A stretch of 64,000 nt of DNA from Primulina eburnea. Its lineage: Eukaryota; Streptophyta; Magnoliopsida; Lamiales; Gesneriaceae. Below the pieces are notes generated by a model. It made no database searches. It saw only the letters and a list, made by a program, of their open reading frames with translations, and had not been told where the DNA came from. Both the position numbers and the translations under genes were made by a program. Each line of letters opens with the position of its first letter. The first letter of the stretch is position 1. This document shows, piece by piece, positions 21,869-32,646 of this stretch. Location of the stretch: contig NC_133101.1 in NCBI RefSeq assembly GCF_022965805.1, positions 682,001 through 746,000 of the forward strand. Direction: 5' to 3'.

Positions 21869-21902
21869 TTTATTATTATTATTATTATTATTATCATTAT
21901 TA
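21811..21902. repeat. (AAT)n followed by (ATT)n microsatellite
   Basis: About 19 AAT triplets are followed directly by about 9 ATT/TTA triplets. The whole tract is self-complementary and could form a long hairpin or cruciform. Confidence 0.9.
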
Positions 21903-22043
21903 TAAAAATTATTAGTAATCATGACTTAATTAATGTGGTGTGGTACATGAATAATATTTAGCAACATGAACAATTTTGAAATTTAAAAATGAGGTTAAAA
22001 GTTCTTGATGTAACAAAACTAAAATAAATATAAACTAATATAT

Positions 22044-22885
22044 AATTCGGAAGACGAGAATTTAAAATGACTATCAAAATAAATCATCGGAAACTAATAT
22101 AATCTCATAATTTTGTGAAAGATGATAAATTTATTAAATAGATTAACCGAACTGTAAAAAAGATGAAGGAAAAGAAATGATAACAACACACGAACCATCG
22201 ATAAATTAAATCAAAGAAATTAAACTAACGTAACATCAAATAATTAAGTTAAAAAAAACTAATAGAAGGAGGAAAATAGATAATCACTAAAAGATCCAAT
22301 GAATTAAACAAATTAATGTAATAAAAGTAAAATAAATATACACTATATAGTTTGGATATGGGAGCTCAAAATAACCATAAAAATACATCCTTAGAGACCA
22401 AGATATAATCTTCAAATTTTGTGAAAAGCGACAAGAAATAACCGAACTGTGAAAAAAAATAATTCGGAAGAGGAGAACTTAAAATTACTTTCAAAATAGA
22501 TCATTGGAAACTAATATAATCTCATTATTTTGTGAAAGATGATAAATTTATTATATAGATTAACCGAACTGTAAAAAATACGAAAGAAAAAAATGGTAAC
22601 AAAACACGAACTGTCGATAAATTAAACTAATTAAATCAAATAAACTAACGTAACATCAAATAATTAAGTTAAAAAACTCATAGAGGGAGGAAAATAGATA
22701 ATCACTAAAATAAAATGAAACACTAAAAGAACCAATGCATTAAACAAAATAATGTAATAAAAATAAAATACATATACACTATATAGATTGGATAGAAGAG
22801 CTCAAAATAACCATCAAAATAAATCTTTAGAGACCAAGATATAATCTTTAAATTTTGTGAAAAGTGACAAGAATTAACCGAACTC
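22044..22885. repeat. Imperfect 417-bp tandem duplication
   Basis: AATTCGGAAGACGAGAA at 22044 and AATTCGGAAGAGGAGAA at 22461 start two units that stay collinear (AACTAATATAATCTCAT, GATTAACCGAACTGTAAAAA, GAGACCAAGATATAATCTT). The copies differ by scattered substitutions and small indels, so this is an older duplication inside Helitron-like element 2. Confidence 0.8.
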
Positions 22886-23275
22886 TGAAAAAAATAACAA
22901 GAAAAAGCCATGTAGAACCGCAAGACGAAAAAAATAGGAATGAATTCAATATTTTCAATGAATATTAATGCTCATATATTAATAATAAGTAATTAGTTAT
23001 AATTATTTAAGACAAGCAAGTAAATTACAAATTAACCCATATAAGAACACAACTTGCTAAGCTAGATAAAGAAGGACATATAGAAAAATTCGCAATTAGA
23101 AGTGATATATTTATATTTAAAATAAAATAAAATAATGAGTAGATAGTTATAGTTATTTAAGATAAACAAAGAAATTACAACTTAAACCACATAAGAATAT
23201 AATTTGCTAAGTTAGATAAAAAAGGACATATAGGGAAATTCACAATTGGAAGTGGTATATTTATATGTAAGTAGA

Positions 23276-23715
23276 TTAATAAAGACTAAAGGGGAGAGGA
23301 GTCTGCAACGATACTCAAAGAATCGAGCACAAGAAGATTTCCCAAAGAAGTTATCCATATACACACCTAAAAAAATTGTTTCGATTGACAATGTTTCTCT
23401 TTTTAATAAAAACATATAACCAGTCAAAAAGATTAAATGTTAAAGCCTAATTCCGTGACAGGACCATAAATGGGGCGTGGGACAAAAAATATATTCATCG
23501 AAGGGCAAAGTTGATGACTACTATGGTCGTCGCAAAACTCATGATATTCATCAAAGGATTTGACCCGAGCTCACTCGACTCGATTCGACTGTAAAGTAAA
23601 TTGATTTCAGAGTCGTAGCTTTGATAAACAAATCTATTTTGATGAGAAAATGATAGAAGACTTTAAATATTGGAGGAATCTATAAGATGATAGTGGACTT
23701 TAAATATTAACTAAG
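23276..23715. other. Intergenic DNA
   Basis: No gene or repeat boundary recognised between Helitron-like element 2 and the copia element. Confidence 0.45.
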
Positions 23716-23720
23716 ATCAT

Positions 23721-23935
23721 TGTTGAAACCAGAAATCACGAGTGAAAAGAAGAGAAAATGAGAAACCAAATGTGGGGAAGTTTCCGATCATTCCATTGAA
23801 TTGGGAAAAGTTTATGGAAAAATCCAGTTACAACAAAGTAACTACCTCCTATTTATACTAAGGCTAAGAGAACTCAAATACTAGAATGAAAACAAACACG
23901 CTACTAACAAAAGAAGAATTGACGCATCTTTAACA
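23721..23935 (-). repeat. Copia element 3' LTR
   Basis: 215-bp LTR with TG...CA ends, preceded on the element strand by a purine tract. The pol stop codon lies in its first bases. Confidence 0.95.
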
Positions 23936-26900
23936 CTCCCCCTCAAGCTTGATATATATTAACATGCCAAGCTTGGATAATAAATAGCAGTGTTGGCCTC
24001 TTCCTATAGCTTTTGTAAAAAAATCCGCCACTTGCTCATTTGTCGAAACGTAACTTGTCTTTATGAGTTTTTCTTGAATCTTTTCTCTTACCAAATGACA
24101 ATCTATTTCTATATGTTTTGTCCTTTCATGGTATAGTGGATTTGCGGCAATTTGCATTGCTGCCTTGTTATCACAGTGAAGTGTTACTGGAAGATCAAGC
24201 TGCACTCCCATATCTTTTAATATGCCAACGACCCACATAACCTCGCATGTTGTTGCAGCCATGGATCTGTATTCCGCTTCCGCTGAGGATCTAGATATAG
24301 TAGTTTGTTTCTTTGTTTTCCATGACACTAAGGACTCCCCAAATTTTATGCAATATCCTGTAACAGATTTTCTACTCATTGGACAGGTTGCCCAATCGGA
24401 ATCACAGTAGGCATCAAGCATGAATGATTTTTCCGATGACAAAAGAATTCCTAGTTCTGGTGCTCCTTTCAAATATTTTAAAACTCTGATGGCTGCATCC
24501 ATGTGAGATTTCTTGGGTTTACTCATGAATTGACTCAACGCTTGAACATCAAAGCATATGTCTGGCTTTGTAATTGTTAGGTACAACATTCTTCCTACTA
24601 ATCTTCTATATTCTTCTGGATTACTCAATACTTCATCAACAGATTCACTTTGTTTGGCACTGTCATCATACTCCTTTGTGGTTAATCTCAAGTATTGTTC
24701 CATGGGTGTATCAACAACCTTGGCTCCTGATAGTCCCGAATCAGATATCAATTCCAGTGCATATTTTCTTTGGTTTAGGCAGATTCCTCTCTTAGAACGG
24801 GCCACCTCTATTCCAAGAAAGTACTTCAATTCTCCTAAATCTTTGATATGAATTTCTACATGCAGGTGCCTTTTCAGCGCTTGAATTGATTCTTCATGAT
24901 TTCCTGAAATGACAATGTCATCTACATATACCAGTAGCAATGTAATGAACGAATCATCTTTCTTGACAAATAATGAATGGTCATGTTTTGATTGACTGAA
25001 ACCAGCACCCTTCATAATGGATGCGAATTTTACATTCCATTGTCTTGAGGCTTGTTTAAGCCCATACAAGGATTTGAGTAATCGACACACAGATTTCTCC
25101 CCCTGATTTCCAAATCCTTGTGGAAGAGCCATGTAAATTTCTTCCTCAAGATCGCCTTGTAAAAAGGCATTGGTGACATCCATTTGGTACAAGGGCCACT
25201 TCATCATAGCAGCAACGCTTAAAAGACAGCGAACCGTGCCAATCTTAGCCACAGGAGAGAAAGTGTCATGATAGTCAATCCCAGGGAGTTGAGTGTACCC
25301 TTTTGCAACAAGTCGAGCCTTAAATCTGTCCACACTCCCGTTAGGGTGATACTTAACTTTGTAAACCCATTTATTTCCAATAACAGATTTTCTAGGAGGC
25401 AAAGAGACAAGTTCCCAAGTATTATTTGCCTCTAATGCGGCAATTTCAGCATCCATAGCTGATTTCCAACGAGGATCGCCAACTGCTTCATGGTAAGTAT
25501 TAGGTTCTTTAATATGGGAAATGGAAGTTAAAAAGGCTTGAAATGATGAAGAAAGATGAGAATAAGATATGTAATTGGCAATAGAGTGCATTGAAGCAGA
25601 GGGTGATTGAATGGAAGAGCAGACATAATCCCGTGTCCAAATAGATGGTCGAGTCAGTCGAGAAGAATGTCTAGGCTGAGGGACTGATGATGGGATGAAT
25701 GAGGAAGGACTAGCACCAGAATGAGAAGAGGACCGATGAGGAGAAGCTGGACCATCAGGAATAGGATTATCAACAGAAGAGTGTGGAAGGAAGATTGGGT
25801 TAGGACATACTTGTTGAGAAAAAGGGAAAATTGCTTCATGAAAAAAAACATCTCGAGAAGTGAATATTTTATCACTAGTGAGATCAAGAAGTTTGTACCC
25901 TTTTTGAGTGTTTGAGTAACCAAGAAAGACGCATTTTGTAGCCCGAGGTGCAAATTTATGACCTCGAGGAAGGATAGAGGCATAACATAAACACCCAAAA
26001 ACGCGAAGGTGTGAGTAGGAAGAGGAGCGAAGGAATAACAGCTCAAAAGGTGTTTTGTTGGATAGAAGAGGAGTGGGTATGCAGTTGATCAAATGCACAG
26101 TAGTAAGGATGCAATCACCCCAAAATTTGGAAGGCATCGAAGCTTGAAACTTAAGGGCCCTAGCAATGTCCAAAATATGTCTGTGTTTGCGTTCAACCAC
26201 CCCATTTTGTTGGGGTGTGTAAGCACAGGAACTTTGGTGGATGATGCCCAAGGAGGTAAGAAATGTAGTACATTGGGTGTTGAAGAATTCAGTGCCATTA
26301 TCAGTCCTAATGACCTGAATGGATGTGGAAAACTGGGTCCGTATGAGAGCCACGAAGGCTTTAATCATGGAAAGCGTATCTAATTTGGAATGCATCAAAT
26401 AAACCCAAGTAGCTCGTGTAAAATCGTCCACAATGGTGAGAAAATATATTTCACCATTGTAAGTTGTAGAATGAAAAGGACCCCATAAATCCATGTGAAT
26501 TATTTGGAATGGATGTGTGGTGGCAGTGGATTTATTTTGAGGAAAACAAATCCTGGTTTGTTTTGATTGGGGACATATATCACAATGCGAAAATGTGAAA
26601 TCATGTGACAGAAAAGGTAACAATTTCATTCTTGATAAGGAAATATGACCAAGCCGTTGGTGCCAAGTATATTCATTTAAAGGAGCAGAGTTTGCAACTA
26701 AGGTATTACAACGAGAATCAGTAAAACTTGGAGGAAAAGAAGGAGAACTAACATCTTTGTAATCAAAACAGGAAGTATCTAAATGATAGAGGACATTCTT
26801 CACTTTACCAGTCCCCATTATCTTCCCTGTGCATAGGTCCTGAAAAATACAGAAGGTGGGATGAAAAGTGATGAAATAATGATGGTCTTTTGTGAATTTG

Positions 26901-27583
26901 GAAACTGATAATAGCTTAAAGTGGAAGCTAGGCACATATAGCACATTATGTAGTGCAATTGTGGGAGTAATGTTCACTGAGCCTATTTGTGTAACACTAG
27001 TCGTATTACCATTAGGCAGTTGGACAATCCCATTGGATCCAGCACAGGACACAACATTGTACAGGTGAGCATTTCTTCCAACCATGTGGTCATTAGCTCC
27101 TGTATCAACAATCCAATCTGAGCAAGGAGATGGATGAGACATACCTGCCATATTTGCGGAGGGGAGCAAAGTGGCAGCAGGACTAGACTCCTTGTCCAGC
27201 ATTTTCAAGATAGCAGCATATTGCTCTGATGTGAAGCTGAACTGAGGTACACATTTCGGAGTTGCTTCTTCATTCTCCGAAATTGTCATATTAGCTGTAT
27301 GTTTTCTCGGTTTGGCCTTGTCTTGATACAGGTCTCTGTTAGTATTGTAGCCAGAACCTCTCCCCTGCATTCTATGTAAACGATGACCTTCTGGATAGCC
27401 TACTAACTTGTAGCAATTCGCTTTGGTATGTCCAGTTACAGTAATCACAATACAAGGGATATTTCTTCTTTGTGTCTTGAGATGCATAAAAGGCTGCATT
27501 AGGATCTTCACCAAGAATAGAGCCTGTACTGAGAATTCCTCTATTAGATTCTTCCTGGGAGATAAGGGCAAATGCTTGCCCAA
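23930..27583 (-). CDS. Copia pol polyprotein (PR-IN-RT-RH)
   Basis: An uninterrupted frame of about 1,200 codons. Visible in order are: the tail of the gag zinc knuckle (GHTKANCYK), the protease (WIVDTGANDHMVG), the pre-integrase HQRLGH motif, the integrase catalytic core (RTDNGTEF and [13 protein letters not shown]), the reverse transcriptase (MDVTNAFLQGDL and YVDDIVISG) and RNase H (DSDWA, SRSSAEAEYRSMA, HCDNKAA). It ends in the first bases of the 3' LTR. It is cytoplasmic in the copia life cycle and makes the cDNA and integration complex. All catalytic motifs look preserved; only its link to gag is disrupted, so it may not be expressed normally. Confidence 0.93.
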   Translation of the reverse strand: MGKHLPLSPRKNLIEEFSVQALFLVKILMQPFMHLKTQRRNIPCIVITVTGHTKANCYKLVGYPEGHRLHRMQGRGSGYNTNRDLYQDKAKPRKHTANMTISENEEATPKCVPQFSFTSEQYAAILKMLDKESSPAATLLPSANMAGMSHPSPCSDWIVDTGANDHMVGRNAHLYNVVSCAGSNGIVQLPNGNTTSVTQIGSVNITPTIALHNVLYVPSFHFKLLSVSKFTKDHHYFITFHPTFCIFQDLCTGKIMGTGKVKNVLYHLDTSCFDYKDVSSPSFPPSFTDSRCNTLVANSAPLNEYTWHQRLGHISLSRMKLLPFLSHDFTFSHCDICPQSKQTRICFPQNKSTATTHPFQIIHMDLWGPFHSTTYNGEIYFLTIVDDFTRATWVYLMHSKLDTLSMIKAFVALIRTQFSTSIQVIRTDNGTEFFNTQCTTFLTSLGIIHQSSCAYTPQQNGVVERKHRHILDIARALKFQASMPSKFWGDCILTTVHLINCIPTPLLSNKTPFELLFLRSSSYSHLRVFGCLCYASILPRGHKFAPRATKCVFLGYSNTQKGYKLLDLTSDKIFTSRDVFFHEAIFPFSQQVCPNPIFLPHSSVDNPIPDGPASPHRSSSHSGASPSSFIPSSVPQPRHSSRLTRPSIWTRDYVCSSIQSPSASMHSIANYISYSHLSSSFQAFLTSISHIKEPNTYHEAVGDPRWKSAMDAEIAALEANNTWELVSLPPRKSVIGNKWVYKVKYHPNGSVDRFKARLVAKGYTQLPGIDYHDTFSPVAKIGTVRCLLSVAAMMKWPLYQMDVTNAFLQGDLEEEIYMALPQGFGNQGEKSVCRLLKSLYGLKQASRQWNVKFASIMKGAGFSQSKHDHSLFVKKDDSFITLLLVYVDDIVISGNHEESIQALKRHLHVEIHIKDLGELKYFLGIEVARSKRGICLNQRKYALELISDSGLSGAKVVDTPMEQYLRLTTKEYDDSAKQSESVDEVLSNPEEYRRLVGRMLYLTITKPDICFDVQALSQFMSKPKKSHMDAAIRVLKYLKGAPELGILLSSEKSFMLDAYCDSDWATCPMSRKSVTGYCIKFGESLVSWKTKKQTTISRSSAEAEYRSMAATTCEVMWVVGILKDMGVQLDLPVTLHCDNKAAMQIAANPLYHERTKHIEIDCHLVREKIQEKLIKTSYVSTNEQVADFFTKAIGRGQHCYLLSKLGMLIYIKLEGEC

Positions 27584-28211
27584 CCGATGGTAAAGGATTC
27601 ATCATCAGTATTTGACTCCTGATGTGCATATAACTCTCATTTAGCCCCATGAGAAATTGGAGAAGCTTATGCTGTTGATCATGTTCTAAGTATTTCTTGG
27701 CTGACTCACAAGAGCATGAAGGCAGAACCACGAGTGAGGAGTACTCATCCCATAGTCGGCGCAAGCTTGAATAATAAGTGGATATAGTGTTTTGCCCTTG
27801 CGTTAATTTCCCAATCTCTCGGTGCAAAGAAAAAATTCTAGAACCATTGATTTTGTTAAAGCGTTCCTTTAGATCCGCCCATACTACCATAGCATCTGTA
27901 GAGTAGACAATTGCACTGAAGATTTCCTTCGAAACACTATTCATGATCCAAGACAGAACTATAGCATTACACCTTTCCCACTGCAGCAGTGTATTCGAGC
28001 TCAAGTCAGGTCTACTACAGCTCCCATCAATGAATGCTAACTTGTTCTTAGCTCGCAATGCTATAATCATGGCGCGACTCCAAATTCCATAATTGTCGCC
28101 TCCAACCAATTGCTCAGAGATTAAGTTGATACCTGGTGTGTCAGATGGAAGGATATACAGCGGATTAGATATATCAAACACGGCTGGGAGAATTCCGGAA
28201 GCAGAAGCCAT
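27372..28211 (-). pseudogene. Copia gag, frame-broken at the zinc knuckle
   Basis: The 279-codon frame starts MASASGILPAVF and has the plant copia gag core ([26 protein letters not shown] type). It runs to the first half of a CCHC knuckle (YCDYCN) and then leaves the family pattern. The second half of the knuckle appears in the overlapping pol frame. The knuckle spacing implies a small deletion near 27425-27435, not a programmed shift, so gag-pol is probably not continuous. Gag would form the virus-like particle. Confidence 0.85.
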
Positions 28212-28328
28212 CGCAGCGAAGAAAAAAAAAATTTGACAGAGAGTGATCGAAAATGTGCGATCAAGTTAACACGATTGAAGGAATGAATCAGATCTGCAGA
28301 TCAAAAGGAATTATTAGCTCTGATACCA

Positions 28329-28543
28329 TGTTGAAACCAGAAATCACGAGTGAAAAGAAGAGAAAATGAGAAACCAAATGTGGGGAAGTTTCCGATCATT
28401 CCATTGAATTGGGAAAAGTTTCTGGAAAAATCCAGTTACAACAAAGTAACTACCTCCTATTTATACTAAGGCTAAGAGAACTCAAATACTAGAATGAAAA
28501 CAAACACGCTACTAACAAAAGAAGAATTGACTCATCTTTAACA
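28329..28543 (-). repeat. Copia element 5' LTR
   Basis: 215-bp LTR, two differences from the 3' copy. The primer-binding site lies immediately inside it. Confidence 0.95.
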
Positions 28544-28548
28544 ATTAT

Positions 28549-29719
28549 ATACAGAAAAAGGAAAAAAATCATGGAGACATATAATGGTTGCACAAGCACA
28601 AATAGTCCAACTTAACATCACAAAAAGAGGATAATCATGCAATTTACTACGAGTTATTTCAGATATCAGCTTACACGGATATATAAACATAAAATATATG
28701 TATGAATAAAGGATATATAATTAATTTACACATAACATAAAACAATAATAAAAAGTGAAAATTATATTTTTTGTCATGGAATTTACGTATTTTTTTATGT
28801 TGGATCATGTTATCGACCGATTAGCAATATTAAACACATTAATTTTCATCTTACTTTCAATTTTGGTTATTTTCACCTTAGTGTGGATGTAATATCAAAT
28901 GCATTAGCAATTTTCGACATCACGTTAGCAATTTTTGGTGACACATTATAATTTTCTTGTGTTACGTCAGCACTCAATGAATAAAAAATTAAAAGTTAAA
29001 AAAATGTAAATTAGTGGGTCATGGCTGTGAATTAAACGGTAAAATGACAAAAATACAAATTATAAGAATAACAATATAATTTTTTCTAGAAATTAAAAAA
29101 AATGTAATTTTTCCTAATAAATATCTCAATCGAACCTATCATGTTTAGGAGGGAATGAGTCGATTGATATGAACAAATATCGGGTGGCGCACGCATTAAT
29201 ATTTTATACCAACAAATCCACATACTGGGTGCGCATTACCTGGCAAAAACGCCGTCGTGTAGGTCACTCCTCGCAAAAATGACGCCCCCTCCGCCCGCCA
29301 TTGGCCGCCTCGTTCTCACCACGCGTTTCAACTCTGGCTCGTGGCTCAGCTCAGGTCCCACGGGACCCAATCTCCGCTCGACTCGTGGCGGAAATTTCCG
29401 ACCAGAAAAGGCTCGTGCGCGAGTCGCACTAGTCACAACAAAGTTTTCTTTGACCAATCCGGAGTCGCGATTCCCTTTCTTAATAAAACAGAGAACAATT
29501 GGAGTCAATAAATGAATTTGATGGGTTCTTGAATTCAATGAAGTTAAGCCACGGCACCTTTTCTTGGGCACCTGATTTTTATATTGTACTTGAATGATAA
29601 TCCTTACCCGCTTCACCTAACTACGTGTATGTGAATATAAATGCACAAAGACTCCATTTTTAGCTTGATCGAAGACTTTCGCAAATCTTTCTGCCTAATC
29701 TGTTGGTAAAGTTGGAAGA
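28549..29719. other. Intergenic DNA and upstream region of the EDR2-like gene
   Basis: AT-rich until about 29220, then a GC-richer stretch (29230-29470), which probably is promoter or 5' flank of the gene starting at 29720. Overlapping short frames on both strands there lack family similarity. Confidence 0.45.
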
Positions 29720-32646
29720 ATGGGGATATGTGGATCGAAACCCAAAGGGTGTGTGGGGGTGAGAAGCAAATTGGATTTGCAGAGGAAGCGGAGGATGCAA
29801 AGAGCAAGGAGGAAGAAGACGACCCACTGTCCTTCCAACAAGCAGAATAATCGGGTCGAACCGTCTAGTCAAACGGATCTTTCTTACTGTAATCCTGCAT
29901 TCCAAGGTTTCTACTTTTACTTCTTTTACCCCCTTGTGCTGGTTCGGTCTTTTTGAGCTTGATTTGGTCTTTTTTTTTTCAGTTTTAAGTTGGGATTTAG
30001 TAATTTTTTTGGGTTAATGATTCCTCTGTCGGAGCTGAAAAGATGTACTTTAGTTACATTTGCGTGTTTCCATGATTTTCCACAGAAGTGTTTGGAGTTC
30101 TCACGGTTCAAGTCATTTTGGTTCAGCAGAAAAAATTATTTATGAAGTTATGTATTATATATAGAAAGTTTTCTCTCCTGCTGGAAAAAAATATCCCAAA
30201 TGACATCCATTTTGTTTCCATGAGTGAATTAAAGTGGGTTCAAAGTGATCTTAGCCTACATTTGAAGATATGATTGAATTATCGGATTCGTCTATAATGT
30301 GTAAGAATTAGAAATGGTTTGTCAATGCACTGAAAGTTTTGTTTGATGGTCTTAAAAAGGAAATGCAGATTCATGGTTTGATCCTGACTCAGTTATTGAT
30401 TCCGATTGCGAAGACGAATTTTACAGTGTTCAAGATGGTAAGTCTTTCGATTTTCCAGTTTCCATTACTTAAGACTGAAAATTTCCTTATTTTATGAAGC
30501 CATGACTTGCAAATCCATCACGTCTATCATAGAACTTGATTAATCTTGTGCAGATGTATCTCAAGCCGGATCTATCTCTACTGGTGTTACTCCAAGATTT
30601 TCGAACTATGTGACGCAAAATTCTGGTTCTGATTCTCAGCTGAATTACGATGATTCTCAAAATGAGGTGAAGGATCCATCTAGTTTGGAAAAATCGTCTG
30701 TCCCATGCATTGATGAAACTGTTGACAAAGATCAGAAGGTACCTTTGCATAGCTGCGGATTTCTGTCAAACACATTGCTTCCTTGTCTTGCTTGTGATGA
30801 GTCGTTGGATGGAAAGATAAAATCGGCTAATTCGGGAGGTCTAATTACCAGGAAAAAACTGTCCCTTATTCCATCTTTCAAATGGAAAGAAGGACAAGAG
30901 AATACTATAATATGTAAGTGTTTTGGCTTTTCATTTCCTGTGCAATGTCATGAATCATGATGACTAGATCTCCTCAGTTGGAAAAGTAAAGAAGAAAATA
31001 ACAATGAATCGGGAGATATTATGTGTGTCGAGTTCTTCTTTTTCTGGAGATGGCTATATTTCAGCATTTGTTCCATCGATTTATTGATTCTGTCTGTCTT
31101 CTATCTCAGCGAACACAAAGCCCATTATACAAAGACCAATAGCTGGTTCACAAATCATGTGTTCCTCTTTAGAGAAGAAAATGCCAGGGTCTTGGTCGCA
31201 GATCGATCCGAATACCTTTAAAGTCCGGGGACGGAACTATAATAAGTAAGAGCATGCTATGTTTTAGTTCCTTTTTTATGTGAATTTCTCAATGACAAAA
31301 ATAAGCTTTTGCATTTATACCAATAGCTACCACTAGCTAGTAATAAAACTACAACTTAAATCTTTTAAATGGCAGCATCCCCAAACACTACATCTTGGTA
31401 GCTGTAACACAAAGACAAGCCACACTAGATATCAATGGCAATTACTGTTGTCCAATAACAGCGTACACATTTTCTGACACACATACAAGTTTAACGAAAT
31501 GAATTCCGCTGTGTGTGTTTTGACAGGGATAAAAGGAAAGAGATTGCTTCGAGTTTTGCCGCATATGTTCCTTTTGGAGCAGATTTATTCTTATCTTCTC
31601 GCAAAATTAATCACGTAGCACAATTTGTGGAGCTTCCCGCCATTGATTCATCTGGTGAAGTCCCTCCTATTCTTGTTGTAAACCTTCAGGTATGACTTGG
31701 ATACATTAGAGTTATTGAAGAAGAGAGGATAGGTTGAACAACGGACATATCTGTATGACAGAAACCATCTGCTCAAGAATTGAACACCAAGACATTTTAT
31801 TATTGCTCATATTTTCCCTTCAGATTCCACTTTATACCGCTACAATCTTCCAAAACGAGAACGACGGCCCAGGAATGAATGTTGTTTTCTACTTCAAGCT
31901 TTTAGAAAATTATTCCAAATGCCTTCCGGTTCCATTTCAAGAAAATTTCAGGGTAAGAGGATGCCCTTCTCTATATTTTACATCCATTTCTGTTCTGTTT
32001 TTGCTCATCGATTTTCATAGTCTTCTTAAGTATTTGTTTGTGCTTATTGTAAATCAGAGGATAATCGATAATGAAACTGAGAAGATCAAAGGTTTTCCCA
32101 TAGATACGATTGTCCCCGTGAGGGAAAGATTAAAAATTTTGGCTGGGGTTGTGAATATTGACGATCTTGAGTTAAATGGGGCTGAGAGGAAACTCATGCA
32201 TGCTTACAACGAGAAGCCGGTTCTCTCACGTCCTCAGCATGAATTTTACTCGGTAAAGTTTCGGATAGCATTTAAAGTTCTGAACACTGAATACATTAGT
32301 AGGGATTCATATTTTACTATGGCTTTATGATAAAACCTGTGCAGGGAGAAAACTACTTGGAGATCGATTTAGATATTCACAGATTCGGTTACATTGCTCG
32401 AAAAGGGTTCGAAACATTTCAAGACAGAATTAAACATTGTATCTTTGATTTTGGTCTCACAATACAGGTAGATGTTTATAAGAATGTGTCCTAACCAGGG
32501 CTACATAAAGAAAAGCCCGGTTTTTAACATATTCTCGGTGTAACTTTATGCAGGGAAACAAGGCAGAAGATTTGCCAGAGTGTATACTATGCTGTATAAG
32601 ATTAAAAGAAATCGATTACTCTAACTACAGCCAACTTAGCCTATGA
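29720..32646 (+). CDS. EDR2-like protein (DUF1336 domain)
   Basis: Nine exons: 29720-29906, 30369-30437, 30554-30913, 31110-31245, 31527-31689, 31824-31952, 32058-32252, 32345-32467, 32554-32646, all GT-AG and in frame, giving 484 aa. The start [10 protein letters not shown] fits an N-myristoylation site, suggesting membrane attachment. An acidic stretch ([13 protein letters not shown]) follows. From about residue 230 comes the DUF1336/EDR2 C-terminal domain: [76 protein letters not shown]2 itself is a lipid-binding negative regulator of defence and cell death. This shorter group (CW14-like) lacks the PH and START domains. The exact function is unknown. Confidence 0.9.

Larger units (their letters stand above)
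20262..23275 (-). mobile_element. Non-autonomous Helitron-like element 2
   Basis: The minus-strand 3' end has the hairpin ACGTGC-ATC-GCACGT, eight bases, then CTAGT ending at 20262 before a T. This matches element 1 in stem and spacing. The proposed 5' end, TCTACTTACATATAAATATA at 23275, is preceded by A. It shares the ATATAAATAT and AATTGTGAATTT features of element 1. No replicase frame is present. It contains a Mutator-like MITE, an (AAT)n tract and a 417-bp tandem repeat. The 5' boundary is the weaker call. Confidence 0.5.
23721..28543 (-). mobile_element. Ty1/copia LTR retrotransposon, near-complete
   Basis: A 4.8-kb element on the minus strand. The 215-bp LTRs (23721-23935, 28329-28543) differ at only two sites, so insertion is recent. 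The flanking 5-mers ATCAT and ATTAT are an imperfect target duplication. The primer-binding site for initiator Met tRNA (28317-28328) abuts the 5' LTR, and a purine-rich tract (23936-23945) abuts the 3' LTR. Domain order is gag, protease, integrase, reverse transcriptase, RNase H, as in copia. The gag and pol frames are offset within the zinc knuckle. Confidence 0.95.

Noticed and set aside
28317..28328. GCTCTGATACCA (also at 16313 and 53521) as a tRNA gene end
   Set aside because: No cloverleaf surrounds any of the copies; each sits just inside an LTR and is a primer-binding site.
29236..29616. Overlapping open frames of about 80-126 codons on both strands upstream of the EDR2-like gene
   Set aside because: They are mutual shadows in a GC-richer promoter stretch with no recognisable domain.
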